Assembly: GCF_008329565.1 (NCBI RefSeq)
Contig: NZ_NPKT01000007.1
Span: 62,001-126,000, forward strand
DNA length: 64,000 nucleotides
Direction of reading: 5' to 3'
Source of the DNA: Mycolicibacterium sp. P1-5
GTDB taxonomy: Bacteria > Actinomycetota > Actinomycetes > Mycobacteriales > Mycobacteriaceae
Part shown: positions 11,649 through 18,726 of the stretch, piece after piece
Layout of the letters: each line of letters opens with the position of its first letter
How positions within the stretch are numbered: the stretch's first letter is position 1
Made by a program: the position numbers and the translations under genes
Notes under the pieces: generated by a model
Database searches by the model: none
Told to the model about the DNA's origin: nothing
Seen by the model: only the letters and a program-made list of their open reading frames with translations

Positions 11649-11741
11649 GTGTCGGCCCGCCTCGAGCTCACGCTCACCAAGCGTCGCGCAGTTGATCTGT
11701 GCCGCGTTGCGGGTTGTTGCTGTTGTTGCTGTAGCTGCTGA
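11649..11741 (+). CDS. Poly-cysteine leader peptide (attenuator ORF)
   Basis: A 30-residue ORF starting at GTG 11649, immediately downstream of a TAnnnT box, so probably leaderless; ATG 11640 in frame would add three residues. It ends with six consecutive Cys codons (11715-11732), then Ser-Cys-stop, with one more Cys at codon 18. The peptide itself probably has no function. In mycobacteria, leaderless poly-Cys sORFs act as cysteine sensors for the operon behind them (DUF4395, thiosulfate sulfurtransferase and SseC here). It lies 89 bp before DUF4395. Confidence 0.85.
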   Translation: MSARLELTLTKRRAVDLCRVAGCCCCCCSC

Positions 11742-11824
11742 GTAGCCGCGCCTTCCTTTCGCGCCGCCACTCTGGAGCAGCCGTTTGCGGCTCGTCTCCG
11801 TCCAGCCCGATCAGCAACAGGAGA
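11714..11824 (+). promoter_or_regulatory. Cysteine-responsive attenuator / SD-sequestering leader
   Basis: The Cys codons form the 9-mer TTGTTGCTG twice (11714-11722 and 11723-11731). Each copy can pair with CAGCAACAG at 11812-11820 (8 Watson-Crick pairs plus one G-U), which runs into the Shine-Dalgarno AGGAGA (11819-11824) of DUF4395. A local hairpin (AGCCG/CGGCT near 11780-11792) lies between them. Pairing would hide the ribosome site; a ribosome stalled on the Cys codons would expose it. The model is inferred from the sequence and agrees with known poly-Cys attenuators. Confidence 0.7.
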
Positions 11825-11830
11825 AAAATC

Positions 11831-12322
11831 ATGTCGACCAGCACCACTATCAATCCCCACGTCGCACAGGTGGACGTCCGCGGGCCCCGCTTCGCGGCAT
11901 GGGTCACCACGGCCGTCCTGGTGGCGGTACTCATCGTCTCGGGCTTCAGCACCACCGCCGCGACGGGGTTACTGGCGCTGCAGGCCCTGGTGTTCGCGAT
12001 CGGTGCGGTGCGCGGGCCTCGTCAGCACCCGTACGGACTGATCTTCGCCAACCTGGTGGCGCCGCGCCTAAGCCCTGTCTCGGAGCGGGAACCGGTGCCG
12101 CCGTTGAAGTTCGCGCAGTTGGTGGGCTTTGTGTTCGCCGTTGCCGGTGTCGTCGGCTTCGGCCTGGGCGCCACGCTGGCCGGCACCATCGCCACCGCCT
12201 TCGCCTTGTTCGCCGCTTTCCTCAACGCAGCCTTCGGCATCTGCCTCGGCTGCCAGATCTACCCCCTCGTGGCCCGGCGGCGCAGCACGCCGACCATCAC
12301 ACCTGAACCCTCAGACACGTAA
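11831..12322 (+). CDS. DUF4395 membrane protein
   Basis: Integral membrane protein of 163 residues with four predicted helices (about 25-45, 47-65, 97-117 and 119-140) and a conserved CLGCQ motif near residue 137. DUF4395 genes often travel with rhodanese and thioredoxin genes, so a role in sulfur compound transport or thiol chemistry is plausible but unproven. ATG 11831 has AGGAGA 7 nt upstream, which the poly-Cys leader can mask. First gene of the DUF4395-cysA-sseC operon. Confidence 0.9.
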   Translation: MSTSTTINPHVAQVDVRGPRFAAWVTTAVLVAVLIVSGFSTTAATGLLALQALVFAIGAVRGPRQHPYGLIFANLVAPRLSPVSEREPVPPLKFAQLVGFVFAVAGVVGFGLGATLAGTIATAFALFAAFLNAAFGICLGCQIYPLVARRRSTPTITPEPSDT

Positions 12323-12339
12323 CCGAAAGGAACCACTTC

Positions 12340-13173
12340 ATGGCACGCTCCGACGTCCTGGTCTCCACCGACTGGGCCGAGAGCAATCTCGACGCGCCGA
12401 ACACCGTCTTCGTCGAGGTCGACGAGGACACCTCGGCATACGAAGGCGGCCACATCGCCGGCGCCGTGCGACTCGACTGGAAGACCGAGCTGCAGGACCA
12501 GATCAAGCGGGACTTCGTCGACCAGCAGCAGTTCTCAAAGTTGTTGTCGGACAAGGGAATCGGCAACGACGACACGGTGATTCTGTACGGCGGCAACAAC
12601 AACTGGTTCGCGGCCTATGCGTACTGGTATTTCAAGCTGTACGGCCACGAGAACGTCAAGCTGCTCGACGGCGGCCGCAAGAAATGGGAGCTCGACGGAC
12701 GTCCGCTGGTGACCGACGTACCCGACCGCCCCGCGACGTCGTACACGGCCAAGGCACCCGACAACAGCATCCGCGCATACCGCGACGAGGTGATCGCCGC
12801 GATCAACACCAAGAACCTGGTCGACGTCCGCTCCCCCGACGAGTTCTCGGGCAAGATCCTCGCACCGGCTCACCTGCCGCAGGAGCAGAGCCAGCGCCCC
12901 GGGCATATCCCCGGCGCCATCAACGTTCCGTGGAGCAGGGCGGCGAACGAGGACGGCACCTTCAAGTCGGACGAGGCTCTGGCCAAGCTCTACGCGGAGG
13001 CCGGCCTGGACGGCGAGAAGGAGACCATCGCCTACTGCCGTATCGGCGAGCGGTCTTCACACACCTGGTTCGTGCTGCAAGAACTGTTGGGGCACAAGAA
13101 CGTCAAGAACTACGACGGTAGTTGGACCGAATACGGCTCCCTGGTGGGGGCCCCGATCGAGTTGGGAAGTTGA
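12340..13173 (+). CDS. cysA: Thiosulfate sulfurtransferase (rhodanese)
   Basis: Two-domain rhodanese that transfers sulfane sulfur from thiosulfate or 3-mercaptopyruvate to a thiophilic acceptor. It has 277 residues: an inactive N-terminal rhodanese domain (about 5-125) and an active C-terminal domain with catalytic Cys233 in the loop CRIGERSSH. It corresponds to M. tuberculosis CysA2/CysA3. ATG 12340 has AAGGAA upstream and lies 17 bp after DUF4395. Its partner sseC follows after 2 bp. Expression is expected to rise when cysteine is scarce, through the leader. Confidence 0.97.
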   Translation: MARSDVLVSTDWAESNLDAPNTVFVEVDEDTSAYEGGHIAGAVRLDWKTELQDQIKRDFVDQQQFSKLLSDKGIGNDDTVILYGGNNNWFAAYAYWYFKLYGHENVKLLDGGRKKWELDGRPLVTDVPDRPATSYTAKAPDNSIRAYRDEVIAAINTKNLVDVRSPDEFSGKILAPAHLPQEQSQRPGHIPGAINVPWSRAANEDGTFKSDEALAKLYAEAGLDGEKETIAYCRIGERSSHTWFVLQELLGHKNVKNYDGSWTEYGSLVGAPIELGS

Positions 13174-13175
13174 TC

Positions 13176-13478
13176 ATGTGCTCTGCACCTAAACAAGGAC
13201 AGACCCTGCCCGCCGGTGTCGACATCGAGAAGGAGACCGTGATCACGGGCCGCGTCGTGGACGACGCGGGCCAGACGGTCGGCGGTGCCTTCGTGCGCCT
13301 GCTGGACTCCAGCGACGAGTTCACCGCCGAGGTCGTCGCATCGGCCACCGGTGACTTCCGGTTCTTCGCCGCGCCGGGTACGTGGACGGTGCGCGCACTG
13401 TCCAAGGTCGGCAACGGCGACGTCACCGTGGCCCCGACGGGCGCCGGGATCCACGAAGTCGACATCAAGGTCGCGTGA
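13176..13478 (+). CDS. sseC: SseC, DUF1416 protein linked to sulfurtransferase
   Basis: DUF1416 protein of 100 residues, nearly identical in length to mycobacterial SseC, which is always encoded beside the CysA-type sulfurtransferase. The sequence predicts a small beta-sandwich (VITGRVVDDAG to TWTVRAL), like a carboxypeptidase-regulatory-type fold. The N-terminal MCSAPKQG is conserved. ATG 13176 lies 2 bp after the cysA stop, inside the same operon. A terminator follows at 13554. The biochemical role is not established. Confidence 0.95.
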   Translation: MCSAPKQGQTLPAGVDIEKETVITGRVVDDAGQTVGGAFVRLLDSSDEFTAEVVASATGDFRFFAAPGTWTVRALSKVGNGDVTVAPTGAGIHEVDIKVA

Positions 13479-13553
13479 CGCCGAAGCCGGCGAGGAACGA
13501 GCCGGTGAGAAGTCGCGCCATCAGACAGCGCTTGAAGTAACGAAGACGACGGT

Positions 13554-13580
13554 GGCTCGGGCGATGACGCCGCCCGAGCC
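13554..13580 (+). terminator. Terminator of the cysA-sseC operon
   Basis: A perfect 10-bp GC-rich stem (13554-13563 with 13571-13580, loop of 7) lies 75 bp after sseC and just before the next promoter box (13586). Confidence 0.65.
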
Positions 13581-13585
13581 CCAGA

Positions 13586-13591
13586 TAGACT
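13586..13591 (+). promoter_or_regulatory. -10 box for leaderless small membrane ORF
   Basis: TAGACT, 6 nt before GTG 13598, fits a leaderless start. Confidence 0.6.
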
Positions 13592-13597
13592 GACACC

Positions 13598-13696
13598 GTG
13601 GTTCTTTTCTACGAGATCCTGCTGGTCGCGACCGTCGTTCTGATCACCTGGTTCGCGCTGTACGCGCTCTATCGACTGATCACCGACGAGTCGTGA
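13598..13696 (+). CDS. 32-residue membrane peptide, leaderless
   Basis: Small ORF from GTG 13598 to TGA 13696, encoding 32 residues that are almost entirely one membrane helix ([19 protein letters not shown]) with a short polar end. Support for translation: a TAnnnT box exactly 6 nt before the GTG, and a GTGA overlap of its stop with the start of the nitrobindin-like gene, so translation of the small ORF would feed ribosomes to that gene. Function unknown; it may be a membrane regulator or mainly a coupling leader. Confidence 0.72.
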   Translation: MVLFYEILLVATVVLITWFALYALYRLITDES

Positions 13697-14340
13697 GTTC
13701 CGAGGAGATTCCCCGCAGCGGCGATCGCGCCGTAGCGGCGGCGGCCGAGCGGGCCAAGGAGACAGCCGGTCGCAACATCCCGGCTTTCGACGACCTTCCG
13801 GTGCCCGCCGACACCGCCAATCTTCGGCTTGGCGCCAACCTCAACGACGCCCTGCTGGCATTGTTGCCGTTGGTCGGCGTCTGGCGCGGCGAGGGCGAGG
13901 GCCGTGGTCCGCACGGCGACTACCACTTCGGACAGCAGATCATCGTCTCGCACGACGGCGGCGACTATCTGAATTGGGAATCCCGGTCCTGGCGCCTCGA
14001 CGAGGCCGGTGACTATGAATCACCCGGGCTGCGCGAGACCGGCTACTGGCGGTTCGTCACCGACCCGACCGACCCGGGCGAATCGCAGGCGATCGAGCTC
14101 CTGCTGGCCCACTCCGCGGGTTACATCGAGTTGTTCTACGGTGCGCCGATCAACCAGTCGTCCTGGGAGCTGGTGACCGATGCGCTGGCGCGCAGCAAGT
14201 CCGGTGTGCTGGTCGGCGGCGCCAAACGGTTGTACGGGATCGTCGAGGGCGGCGATCTGGCTTATGTCGAGGAGCGAGTGGACGCCGACGGCGGCTTGGT
14301 CCCTCACCTGTCGGCGCGGCTGACGCGATACGTCGGCTGA
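13693..14340 (+). CDS. Nitrobindin-like heme beta-barrel protein
   Basis: Nitrobindin/FABP-like beta-barrel protein of 215 residues. The family binds heme and has been linked to peroxynitrite detoxification; the M. tuberculosis homologue is Rv0813c. Seen: [11 protein letters not shown] (the GxWxGxG nitrobindin signature, about residues 57-67), and a C-terminal [10 protein letters not shown] whose histidine is the expected heme ligand. The GTG start (13693) overlaps the stop of the 32-aa ORF by 4 nt, and its own stop overlaps the next ATG by 1 nt. Confidence 0.92.
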   Translation: MSSEEIPRSGDRAVAAAAERAKETAGRNIPAFDDLPVPADTANLRLGANLNDALLALLPLVGVWRGEGEGRGPHGDYHFGQQIIVSHDGGDYLNWESRSWRLDEAGDYESPGLRETGYWRFVTDPTDPGESQAIELLLAHSAGYIELFYGAPINQSSWELVTDALARSKSGVLVGGAKRLYGIVEGGDLAYVEERVDADGGLVPHLSARLTRYVG

Positions 14341-14660
14341 TGCGCGTCTTCCACCTCGGGGTCGCCGCGGCGGCCGCCGTGATCCTCGCCGGTTGCGTCC
14401 CCGCACCGACCCCGTCGCAGCCGACGGCGATCAGTCCAGCGCCCAGCAGCACGAGTCCTGCGCCGGCCACCACGTCCGCGCCGAGTGCCACCGGTCCGGC
14501 GCCGGCCGAACACGGGTCGCTGGCGCATTGCCTGCACGAGCACGGCGTGCCTGATTCGGCGGGCAGCGGTGTGCTGGGTCCCCCGCAGGGCGTCGACCCC
14601 GGCGTTTGGGACCAGGCGAAGAAAGCGTGCTCACCGTTGGAGCCCGGCCCGCCAAGCTAG
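14340..14660 (+). CDS. Small lipoprotein, function unknown
   Basis: 106-residue predicted lipoprotein: signal peptide with lipobox LAGC (Cys19), a Pro/Ser/Thr/Ala-rich linker (about 20-57), then a short C-terminal domain with two cysteines that could form a disulfide (SLAHCLHEHG and KKACSPL). ATG 14340 shares one base with the stop of the nitrobindin-like gene, so the two are coupled. Exported to the cell envelope; no family recognised. Confidence 0.85.
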   Translation: MRVFHLGVAAAAAVILAGCVPAPTPSQPTAISPAPSSTSPAPATTSAPSATGPAPAEHGSLAHCLHEHGVPDSAGSGVLGPPQGVDPGVWDQAKKACSPLEPGPPS

Positions 14661-14670
14661 CGTCAGCTCG

Positions 14671-14676
14671 TATTCT
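14671..14676 (+). promoter_or_regulatory. -10 box for small secreted protein
   Basis: TATTCT, 6 nt before ATG 14683, indicates a leaderless transcript. Confidence 0.6.
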
Positions 14677-14682
14677 CGAGTG

Positions 14683-14991
14683 ATGGGTGTCAACGCAGTT
14701 CCGGCGATCGCCATCGTCGGCTGCACTGCGGCAATGCTTTTGGTCGCACCGTCCGCCGCGGCCGATCCGCCGTGGCCGGTCGCCGGGGCGGAGTCAGCGG
14801 CCGACACCGTTCGCGACCTACAGAGTCAGGGGTATCGCGTCGGTATCAATTGGGTCTTCGGCTACACCCGGCAATCGCTCGACAGGTGCGCTGTCACCGC
14901 GATTCACAATCCCGGCGCGCCGCCCGATGAGTCTGCCGGGCCAACAACCGTATTCATCGATGTGTCCTGCCCGGATCACGACGACTGGTGA
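14683..14991 (+). CDS. Small secreted protein, function unknown
   Basis: 102-residue protein with a classical signal peptide (cleavage after APSAAA, about residue 26) and a mature part with two cysteines (DRCAVTAI and DVSCPD), likely a disulfide. This matches the general look of short mycobacterial secreted proteins, but I name no family. The start was set at ATG 14683 by the TATTCT box 6 nt upstream; GTG 14680 is possible. It converges on the small-RNA candidate at 15010-15191. Confidence 0.82.
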   Translation: MGVNAVPAIAIVGCTAAMLLVAPSAAADPPWPVAGAESAADTVRDLQSQGYRVGINWVFGYTRQSLDRCAVTAIHNPGAPPDESAGPTTVFIDVSCPDHDDW

Positions 14992-15009
14992 CCGGTCCCG
15001 AGAAATGGG

Positions 15010-15191
15010 GCGGCCCCCGAGCCGTTATTCCCTGGTCGGACTAACCAAGAGCTCGGGGGCCGGGTAGCTGCCTGGGATTCGCCAGCGCGCTCAGGGCGCA
15101 GGTGATTCCCGGCACCTGGTGCTGCTAGCGGGCAGCCACCTCACATGTCCTAGAAGCTATCAATTTTCCGGACCACCTCCCTTCTTGTGTA
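15010..15191 (-). ncRNA. Candidate structured small RNA (~180 nt)
   Basis: The 249-bp gap between convergent genes contains, on the minus strand, a promoter-like pair (TTGGCA, 18 bp, TACTTT), a body that folds as a three-way junction, and an 11-bp terminator hairpin. Helices (plus coordinates): 15131-15140 with 15063-15072 (10 bp, one G-U); 15124-15130 with 15080-15086 (7 bp, one G-U); hairpins 15099-15104/15113-15118 and 15087-15090/15096-15099 (these two share base 15099, so only one can use it). No ORF with a start signal fits. No known RNA family was recognised. Confidence 0.55.
15012..15061 (-). terminator. Terminator hairpin of the small-RNA candidate
   Basis: A perfect 11-bp stem (15012-15022 with 15051-15061) encloses a 28-nt loop that can itself pair (TGGT with ACCA). 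On the minus strand it is followed by CGCCCCATTTCTC. It may also stop transcripts of the plus-strand gene ending at 14991. Confidence 0.6.
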
Positions 15192-15197
15192 CCGACG

Positions 15198-15227
15198 AAA
15201 GTACCCGCGTCAGAAGGGTTGTGCCAA
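15198..15227 (-). promoter_or_regulatory. Promoter of the small-RNA candidate
   Basis: Minus strand: -35 TTGGCA (15227-15222), 18-bp spacer, -10 TACTTT (15203-15198). The predicted transcription start is near 15190-15192. It lies just downstream of the stop of the aminotransferase-like gene (15241). Confidence 0.6.
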
Positions 15228-15240
15228 GAGATTTTCGCGA

Positions 15241-16119
15241 TCAGCGATCACAGACGATCGCGGCGTCGACCAATGCCGCCATGTCGGCGGCCAACCGGGT
15301 GGGCGGCAAGGCCCGTCCGTCAATCGTGTGTACCCGAGCCGCCAGGGTCATGCTGGACACCAGCCAAACTCCCTGCGCGGCATACAAGTCCGACGGTCGC
15401 AGCGCGCGAAAGTCGCAGTCGTAGCCCTTGTCCCGGGCGACTTCGAACAACGCCTGCTGGGTGGTTCCACGCAGGATGGGGTACCACGGCGGCGGCGTCA
15501 GCAGGGTGGTTCCCGAACCCTCATCGGTGGCGATCACGACGGTCGAGCGTGGCCCCTCGAGCAGGTAGCCGTCGGAACTCACGAAGATGACGTCGCCGGC
15601 GCCCTTTTCGGCAGCGTGCCGCAGCGCAGCCATGTTCACCGCATACGACAGCGTCTTGGCGCCGGCCACCAACCACGGCATGGCGTCCACCCCGGTGGAT
15701 GGCAAGCCGCGGTCGAGCAGTACCGCGGCGATACCGTCGCGGCGGGCGCCGACCACCCGGTCTGGGACAGGGTTCACGGTCAGATATGCCGTCGGAGTAG
15801 AGCCGCTCTCGCGGCCGCGGCTGTAGACCAGCCGCAGCGCGCCCTCAGCAGTCGTCGACGATGTCCACTGCCCTACCGCGATGCCGATCGCCCGCCGCCA
15901 GGCGAACAGGTCCGGCGCGGGCAGGTCCATCATTTCGGCCGACTGGCCGAGCCGGCGCAGGTGCGGTTCAACCAAACATGCGCGACCGTCACGGACCAGC
16001 AGCGTCTCGAACACGCCGTCGCCCCGCACCGCGGCGAGGTCGTCGGGATACAGCAGCGGCTGAGCCGGATCGTGCACCTCGCCGTCAAGCGTGACAATCA
16101 CCGATGACGGGCCTGACAT
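15241..16119 (-). CDS. Class IV aminotransferase / aminodeoxychorismate lyase-like
   Basis: PLP-dependent fold-type IV protein of 292 residues. The syntenic M. tuberculosis gene (Rv0812) is assigned as 4-amino-4-deoxychorismate lyase, which forms p-aminobenzoate for folate. Seen: GDGVFETLLV near the N-terminus, the PLP-lysine region VAGAKTLSYAVN (Lys about 155) and the phosphate-binding LEGPRSTV and LRGTT regions. Branched-chain or D-amino acid aminotransferase activity is an alternative. ATG 16119 has TACGCT 8 nt upstream on its strand and diverges from ygfZ across 38 bp. Confidence 0.88.
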   Translation of the reverse strand: MSGPSSVIVTLDGEVHDPAQPLLYPDDLAAVRGDGVFETLLVRDGRACLVEPHLRRLGQSAEMMDLPAPDLFAWRRAIGIAVGQWTSSTTAEGALRLVYSRGRESGSTPTAYLTVNPVPDRVVGARRDGIAAVLLDRGLPSTGVDAMPWLVAGAKTLSYAVNMAALRHAAEKGAGDVIFVSSDGYLLEGPRSTVVIATDEGSGTTLLTPPPWYPILRGTTQQALFEVARDKGYDCDFRALRPSDLYAAQGVWLVSSMTLAARVHTIDGRALPPTRLAADMAALVDAAIVCDR

Positions 16120-16145
16120 GAGCTCACAGCGTAGTGGCAGCCCCG

Positions 16146-16151
16146 TACAGT
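16146..16151 (+). promoter_or_regulatory. -10 box for leaderless ygfZ
   Basis: TACAGT, 6 nt before GTG 16158. Confidence 0.6.
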
Positions 16152-16157
16152 TGATGT

Positions 16158-17246
16158 GTGTCAGCCGTTCCCGCTCCTGAGGGCTCCCCCGATGCCGGCG
16201 CGATCTGGCACTACGGTGATCCGTTCGGTGAGCAGCGCGCCGCCGAGCACGATGCGGTGGTGGTGGATCGCTCGCACCGCGCGGTCATCACGCTGACCGG
16301 ACCGGACCGGCAGAGCTGGTTGCACTCCATCTCCTCACAGCACGTCAGTGCGTTGGCCGACGGCGCCTCCACCGAGAACCTCAGCCTCGACGGGCAGGGC
16401 CGTGTCGAGGATCACTGGGTGCAGACCGAGCTGGGCGGTGTCACTTATATCGATACCGAACGCGGGCGCGGTGAAGCGCTGCTGACCTACCTGCGCAAGA
16501 TGGTGTTCTGGGCCGACGTGACCGTCGAGGCTGCCGACCTGGCCGTGCTTTCGCTGCTCGGCCCGCGACTGGCCGACGCCGAGGTCCTCAACACACTGGG
16601 CCTCGACGCGCTGCCCGCCGAAGCTACCGCAGTGCCCGCCGGCGGCGGTTTCCTGCGCCGGGTTCCGGCGCAGGCCGGGCAGATCGAGCTTGACCTGGTG
16701 ATCCCGCGCGCCGACGTCGCGAGTTGGCTGACCAGGCTGGAATCGGCCGGCGCGCGGCGCGCCGGAGTGTGGGCCTACGAGGCGCACCGGGTGGCCGCCC
16801 AGCGACCGCGGCTCGGTGTGGACACCGACGAGCGGACGATCCCGCACGAGGCGGGGTGGATCGGCGGCCCCGGGCAAGGAGCCGTGCACCTCGACAAGGG
16901 TTGCTACCGCGGCCAGGAGACCGTCGCGCGCGTCCACAATCTGGGCAAGCCACCCCGGATGCTGATCCTCGTACACCTCGACGGCTCCGGCGAGCGTCCG
17001 GTCACCGGTGATTCTCTGCTGGCCGGCGGGCGTTTCGTGGGGCGGCTCGGCACCGTCGTCGACCACGTGGATCTCGGACCCATCGCCCTGGCCCTGGTGA
17101 AGCGGGGGATCCCGGCCGATACCGCGCTGACCACGGGCGGGGAGTATGAAGTGGCCGCCGAGATCGACCCCGACTCGCTGCCGCCGACGGATGCGGTGGG
17201 TGCCGGGCGGCTCGCGGTCGAGCGTCTGCGCCGCGGCGCATCCTGA
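16158..17246 (+). CDS. ygfZ: YgfZ/GcvT-like folate-binding Fe-S maintenance protein
   Basis: YgfZ-family protein (GcvT fold, tetrahydrofolate-dependent), which helps build or repair iron-sulfur clusters under oxidative stress. It has 362 residues. The diagnostic motif KGCYRGQE is present with Cys249, followed by VARVHNLGKPPR. The GTG start is placed by the TACAGT box 6 nt upstream, so it is probably leaderless. It diverges from the lyase gene and lies 137 bp before the DUF3073 gene. Confidence 0.94.
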   Translation: MSAVPAPEGSPDAGAIWHYGDPFGEQRAAEHDAVVVDRSHRAVITLTGPDRQSWLHSISSQHVSALADGASTENLSLDGQGRVEDHWVQTELGGVTYIDTERGRGEALLTYLRKMVFWADVTVEAADLAVLSLLGPRLADAEVLNTLGLDALPAEATAVPAGGGFLRRVPAQAGQIELDLVIPRADVASWLTRLESAGARRAGVWAYEAHRVAAQRPRLGVDTDERTIPHEAGWIGGPGQGAVHLDKGCYRGQETVARVHNLGKPPRMLILVHLDGSGERPVTGDSLLAGGRFVGRLGTVVDHVDLGPIALALVKRGIPADTALTTGGEYEVAAEIDPDSLPPTDAVGAGRLAVERLRRGAS

Positions 17247-17296
17247 CGTTCACGCGCGGCCGAACGGGCCTGCCAGCACATCGCAGCGGGGCACGG

Positions 17297-17383
17297 TAAG
17301 GTGTGGGCAGGACAATAACCAATACACAGATCGGAGCCGCCTGCATCCCGGGCCGCTCCGTTATTGCGCGAGGGGGTTCCCCC
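17297..17383 (+). promoter_or_regulatory. Promoter and structured 5' leader of DUF3073 gene
   Basis: TAAGGT (17297-17302) predicts a start near 17309 and a leader of about 75 nt. The leader can fold: CGGAGC (17332-17337) with GCTCCG (17355-17360), flanked by AATAA (17314-17318) with TTATT (17361-17365). The ribosome site GGGGG (17372-17376) can pair with CCCCC right before the ATG. Confidence 0.4.
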
Positions 17384-17569
17384 ATGGGCCGCGGCCGGGC
17401 TAAGGCAAAGCAGACCAAGGTTGCTCGGGAGCTGAAGTACAGCTCCCCCCAGATCGATGTCGATCGGCTCCGTAAGGAGCTGGCCGGTTCGGGCGGGAGC
17501 GAACCCGAAAATTCAGAGAACGGATTGGTCGACGACTCGTGGACCGACGAGGACGACTGGCGGCGCTGA
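17384..17569 (+). CDS. DUF3073 small conserved protein
   Basis: 61-residue protein with a basic N-terminus (MGRGRAKAKQTKVAREL) and an acidic C-terminus ending DDSWTDEDDWRR, as in the actinobacterial DUF3073 family (M. tuberculosis Rv0810c). The family function is not known; the charge layout suggests nucleic-acid or ribosome association, which is only a guess. ATG 17384 was chosen by family length and the G-run 7-12 nt upstream. It converges with purM. Confidence 0.93.
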   Translation: MGRGRAKAKQTKVARELKYSSPQIDVDRLRKELAGSGGSEPENSENGLVDDSWTDEDDWRR

Positions 17570-17607
17570 GCCGCCGCCTCCTCTTCTAAGCGCCGGGTCC
17601 AAATCTT

Positions 17608-18678
17608 CTAGAAGCGGGGATGCAGCCCCACGAGCTTGGCTCGGGGGCCGTCCTTTCCCTTGGTGACAGTGCCCAGCGTCCAGCAGTTCAGATGGCGTGC
17701 AGTCAGGATCGCCAGCGCGCGGTCGGTGTCCTCCGGCGCGACGACGGCGACCATGCCGACACCCATGTTGAACGTCTTCTCCATCTCCAGGCGATCGATG
17801 CGTCCACGCTGAGCGATCATCGCGAATACCGGTGCGGGAGTCCATGTTCCGCGGTCCAGCTCGGCGACCAGGCCGTGCGGGATGACGCGTTCGAGGTTAC
17901 CTGCCAGCCCGCCGCCGGTGATGTGGCAGAACGTGCGGACCTGCGTCTCGGCGGCCAGTGCCAGGCAGTCCTTGGCATAGATGCGGGTGGGTTCGAGCAG
18001 TTCCTCGCCGAGCGTCCGGCCGAACTCCTCGACGTGGCCGGCCAAGTTCATCCGGTCGATCTCGAGCAGCACCCTGCGGGCCAGCGAGTAACCGTTGGAA
18101 TGCAAGCCTGACGACCCCATCGCGAGGATCACGTCCCCGGGTCGCACCCGTTCGGGCCCCAGCACGTCATCGGCCTCGACGACGCCCACGCCGGTGGCGG
18201 AGATGTCGTAGTGGTCGGGCTCCATCAGCCCGGGATGCTCGGCGGTCTCCCCACCCAGCAACGCGCAACCGGCCGCCACGCAGCCTTCGGCGATACCGGC
18301 GACGATCGCGGCGACGCGCTCCGGAACTGTGCGTCCGACGGCGATGTAGTCCTGCAGAAACAGCGGCTCGGCGCCGCACACCACGAGGTCGTCGACCACC
18401 ATCGCGACCAGGTCCAGCCCGACTGTGTCGTGCTTGTCCATTGCCTGGGCCACGGCGAGCTTGGTGCCGACCCCGTCTGTCGACGCGGCCAGCAGCGGCT
18501 CCCGGTAGTCTCCACGCAGCGCGAACAGGCCGGCAAAGCCGCCCAGCCCCCCACGCACCTCGGGCCTGGTGGCCCGCTTCGCCAGCGGCTTGAACAGCTC
18601 GACCGCGCGGTCACCGGCCTCGATGTCCACCCCGGCCGATGCGTAGGAGATCAGGTTGTCTTCCTCGCGATCCGTCAT
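17608..18678 (-). CDS. purM: Phosphoribosylformylglycinamidine cyclo-ligase PurM
   Basis: AIR synthetase, step 5 of de novo purine synthesis: closes the imidazole ring of FGAM using ATP. It has 356 residues with the typical start region (SYASAGVDIEAGDRAVE), the DGVGTK loop, GGETAEHPG and HITGGGLAGNL. ATG 18678 has TAGCCT 8 nt upstream on its strand. In M. tuberculosis purF lies directly upstream; here three other genes separate them, so purM has its own promoter or is read from the DUF2461 gene. Confidence 0.98.
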   Translation of the reverse strand: MTDREEDNLISYASAGVDIEAGDRAVELFKPLAKRATRPEVRGGLGGFAGLFALRGDYREPLLAASTDGVGTKLAVAQAMDKHDTVGLDLVAMVVDDLVVCGAEPLFLQDYIAVGRTVPERVAAIVAGIAEGCVAAGCALLGGETAEHPGLMEPDHYDISATGVGVVEADDVLGPERVRPGDVILAMGSSGLHSNGYSLARRVLLEIDRMNLAGHVEEFGRTLGEELLEPTRIYAKDCLALAAETQVRTFCHITGGGLAGNLERVIPHGLVAELDRGTWTPAPVFAMIAQRGRIDRLEMEKTFNMGVGMVAVVAPEDTDRALAILTARHLNCWTLGTVTKGKDGPRAKLVGLHPRF

Positions 18679-18726
18679 CGCGCATAAGGCTACCGCTCGA
18701 CGTTCGCGCCCGATACGGGCCGTGCG

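Noticed and set aside
15010..15191. Cobalamin or c-di-AMP riboswitch
   Set aside because: I looked for the B12 box and the conserved ydaO core and did not find them, and no gene lies downstream on the same strand within reach.
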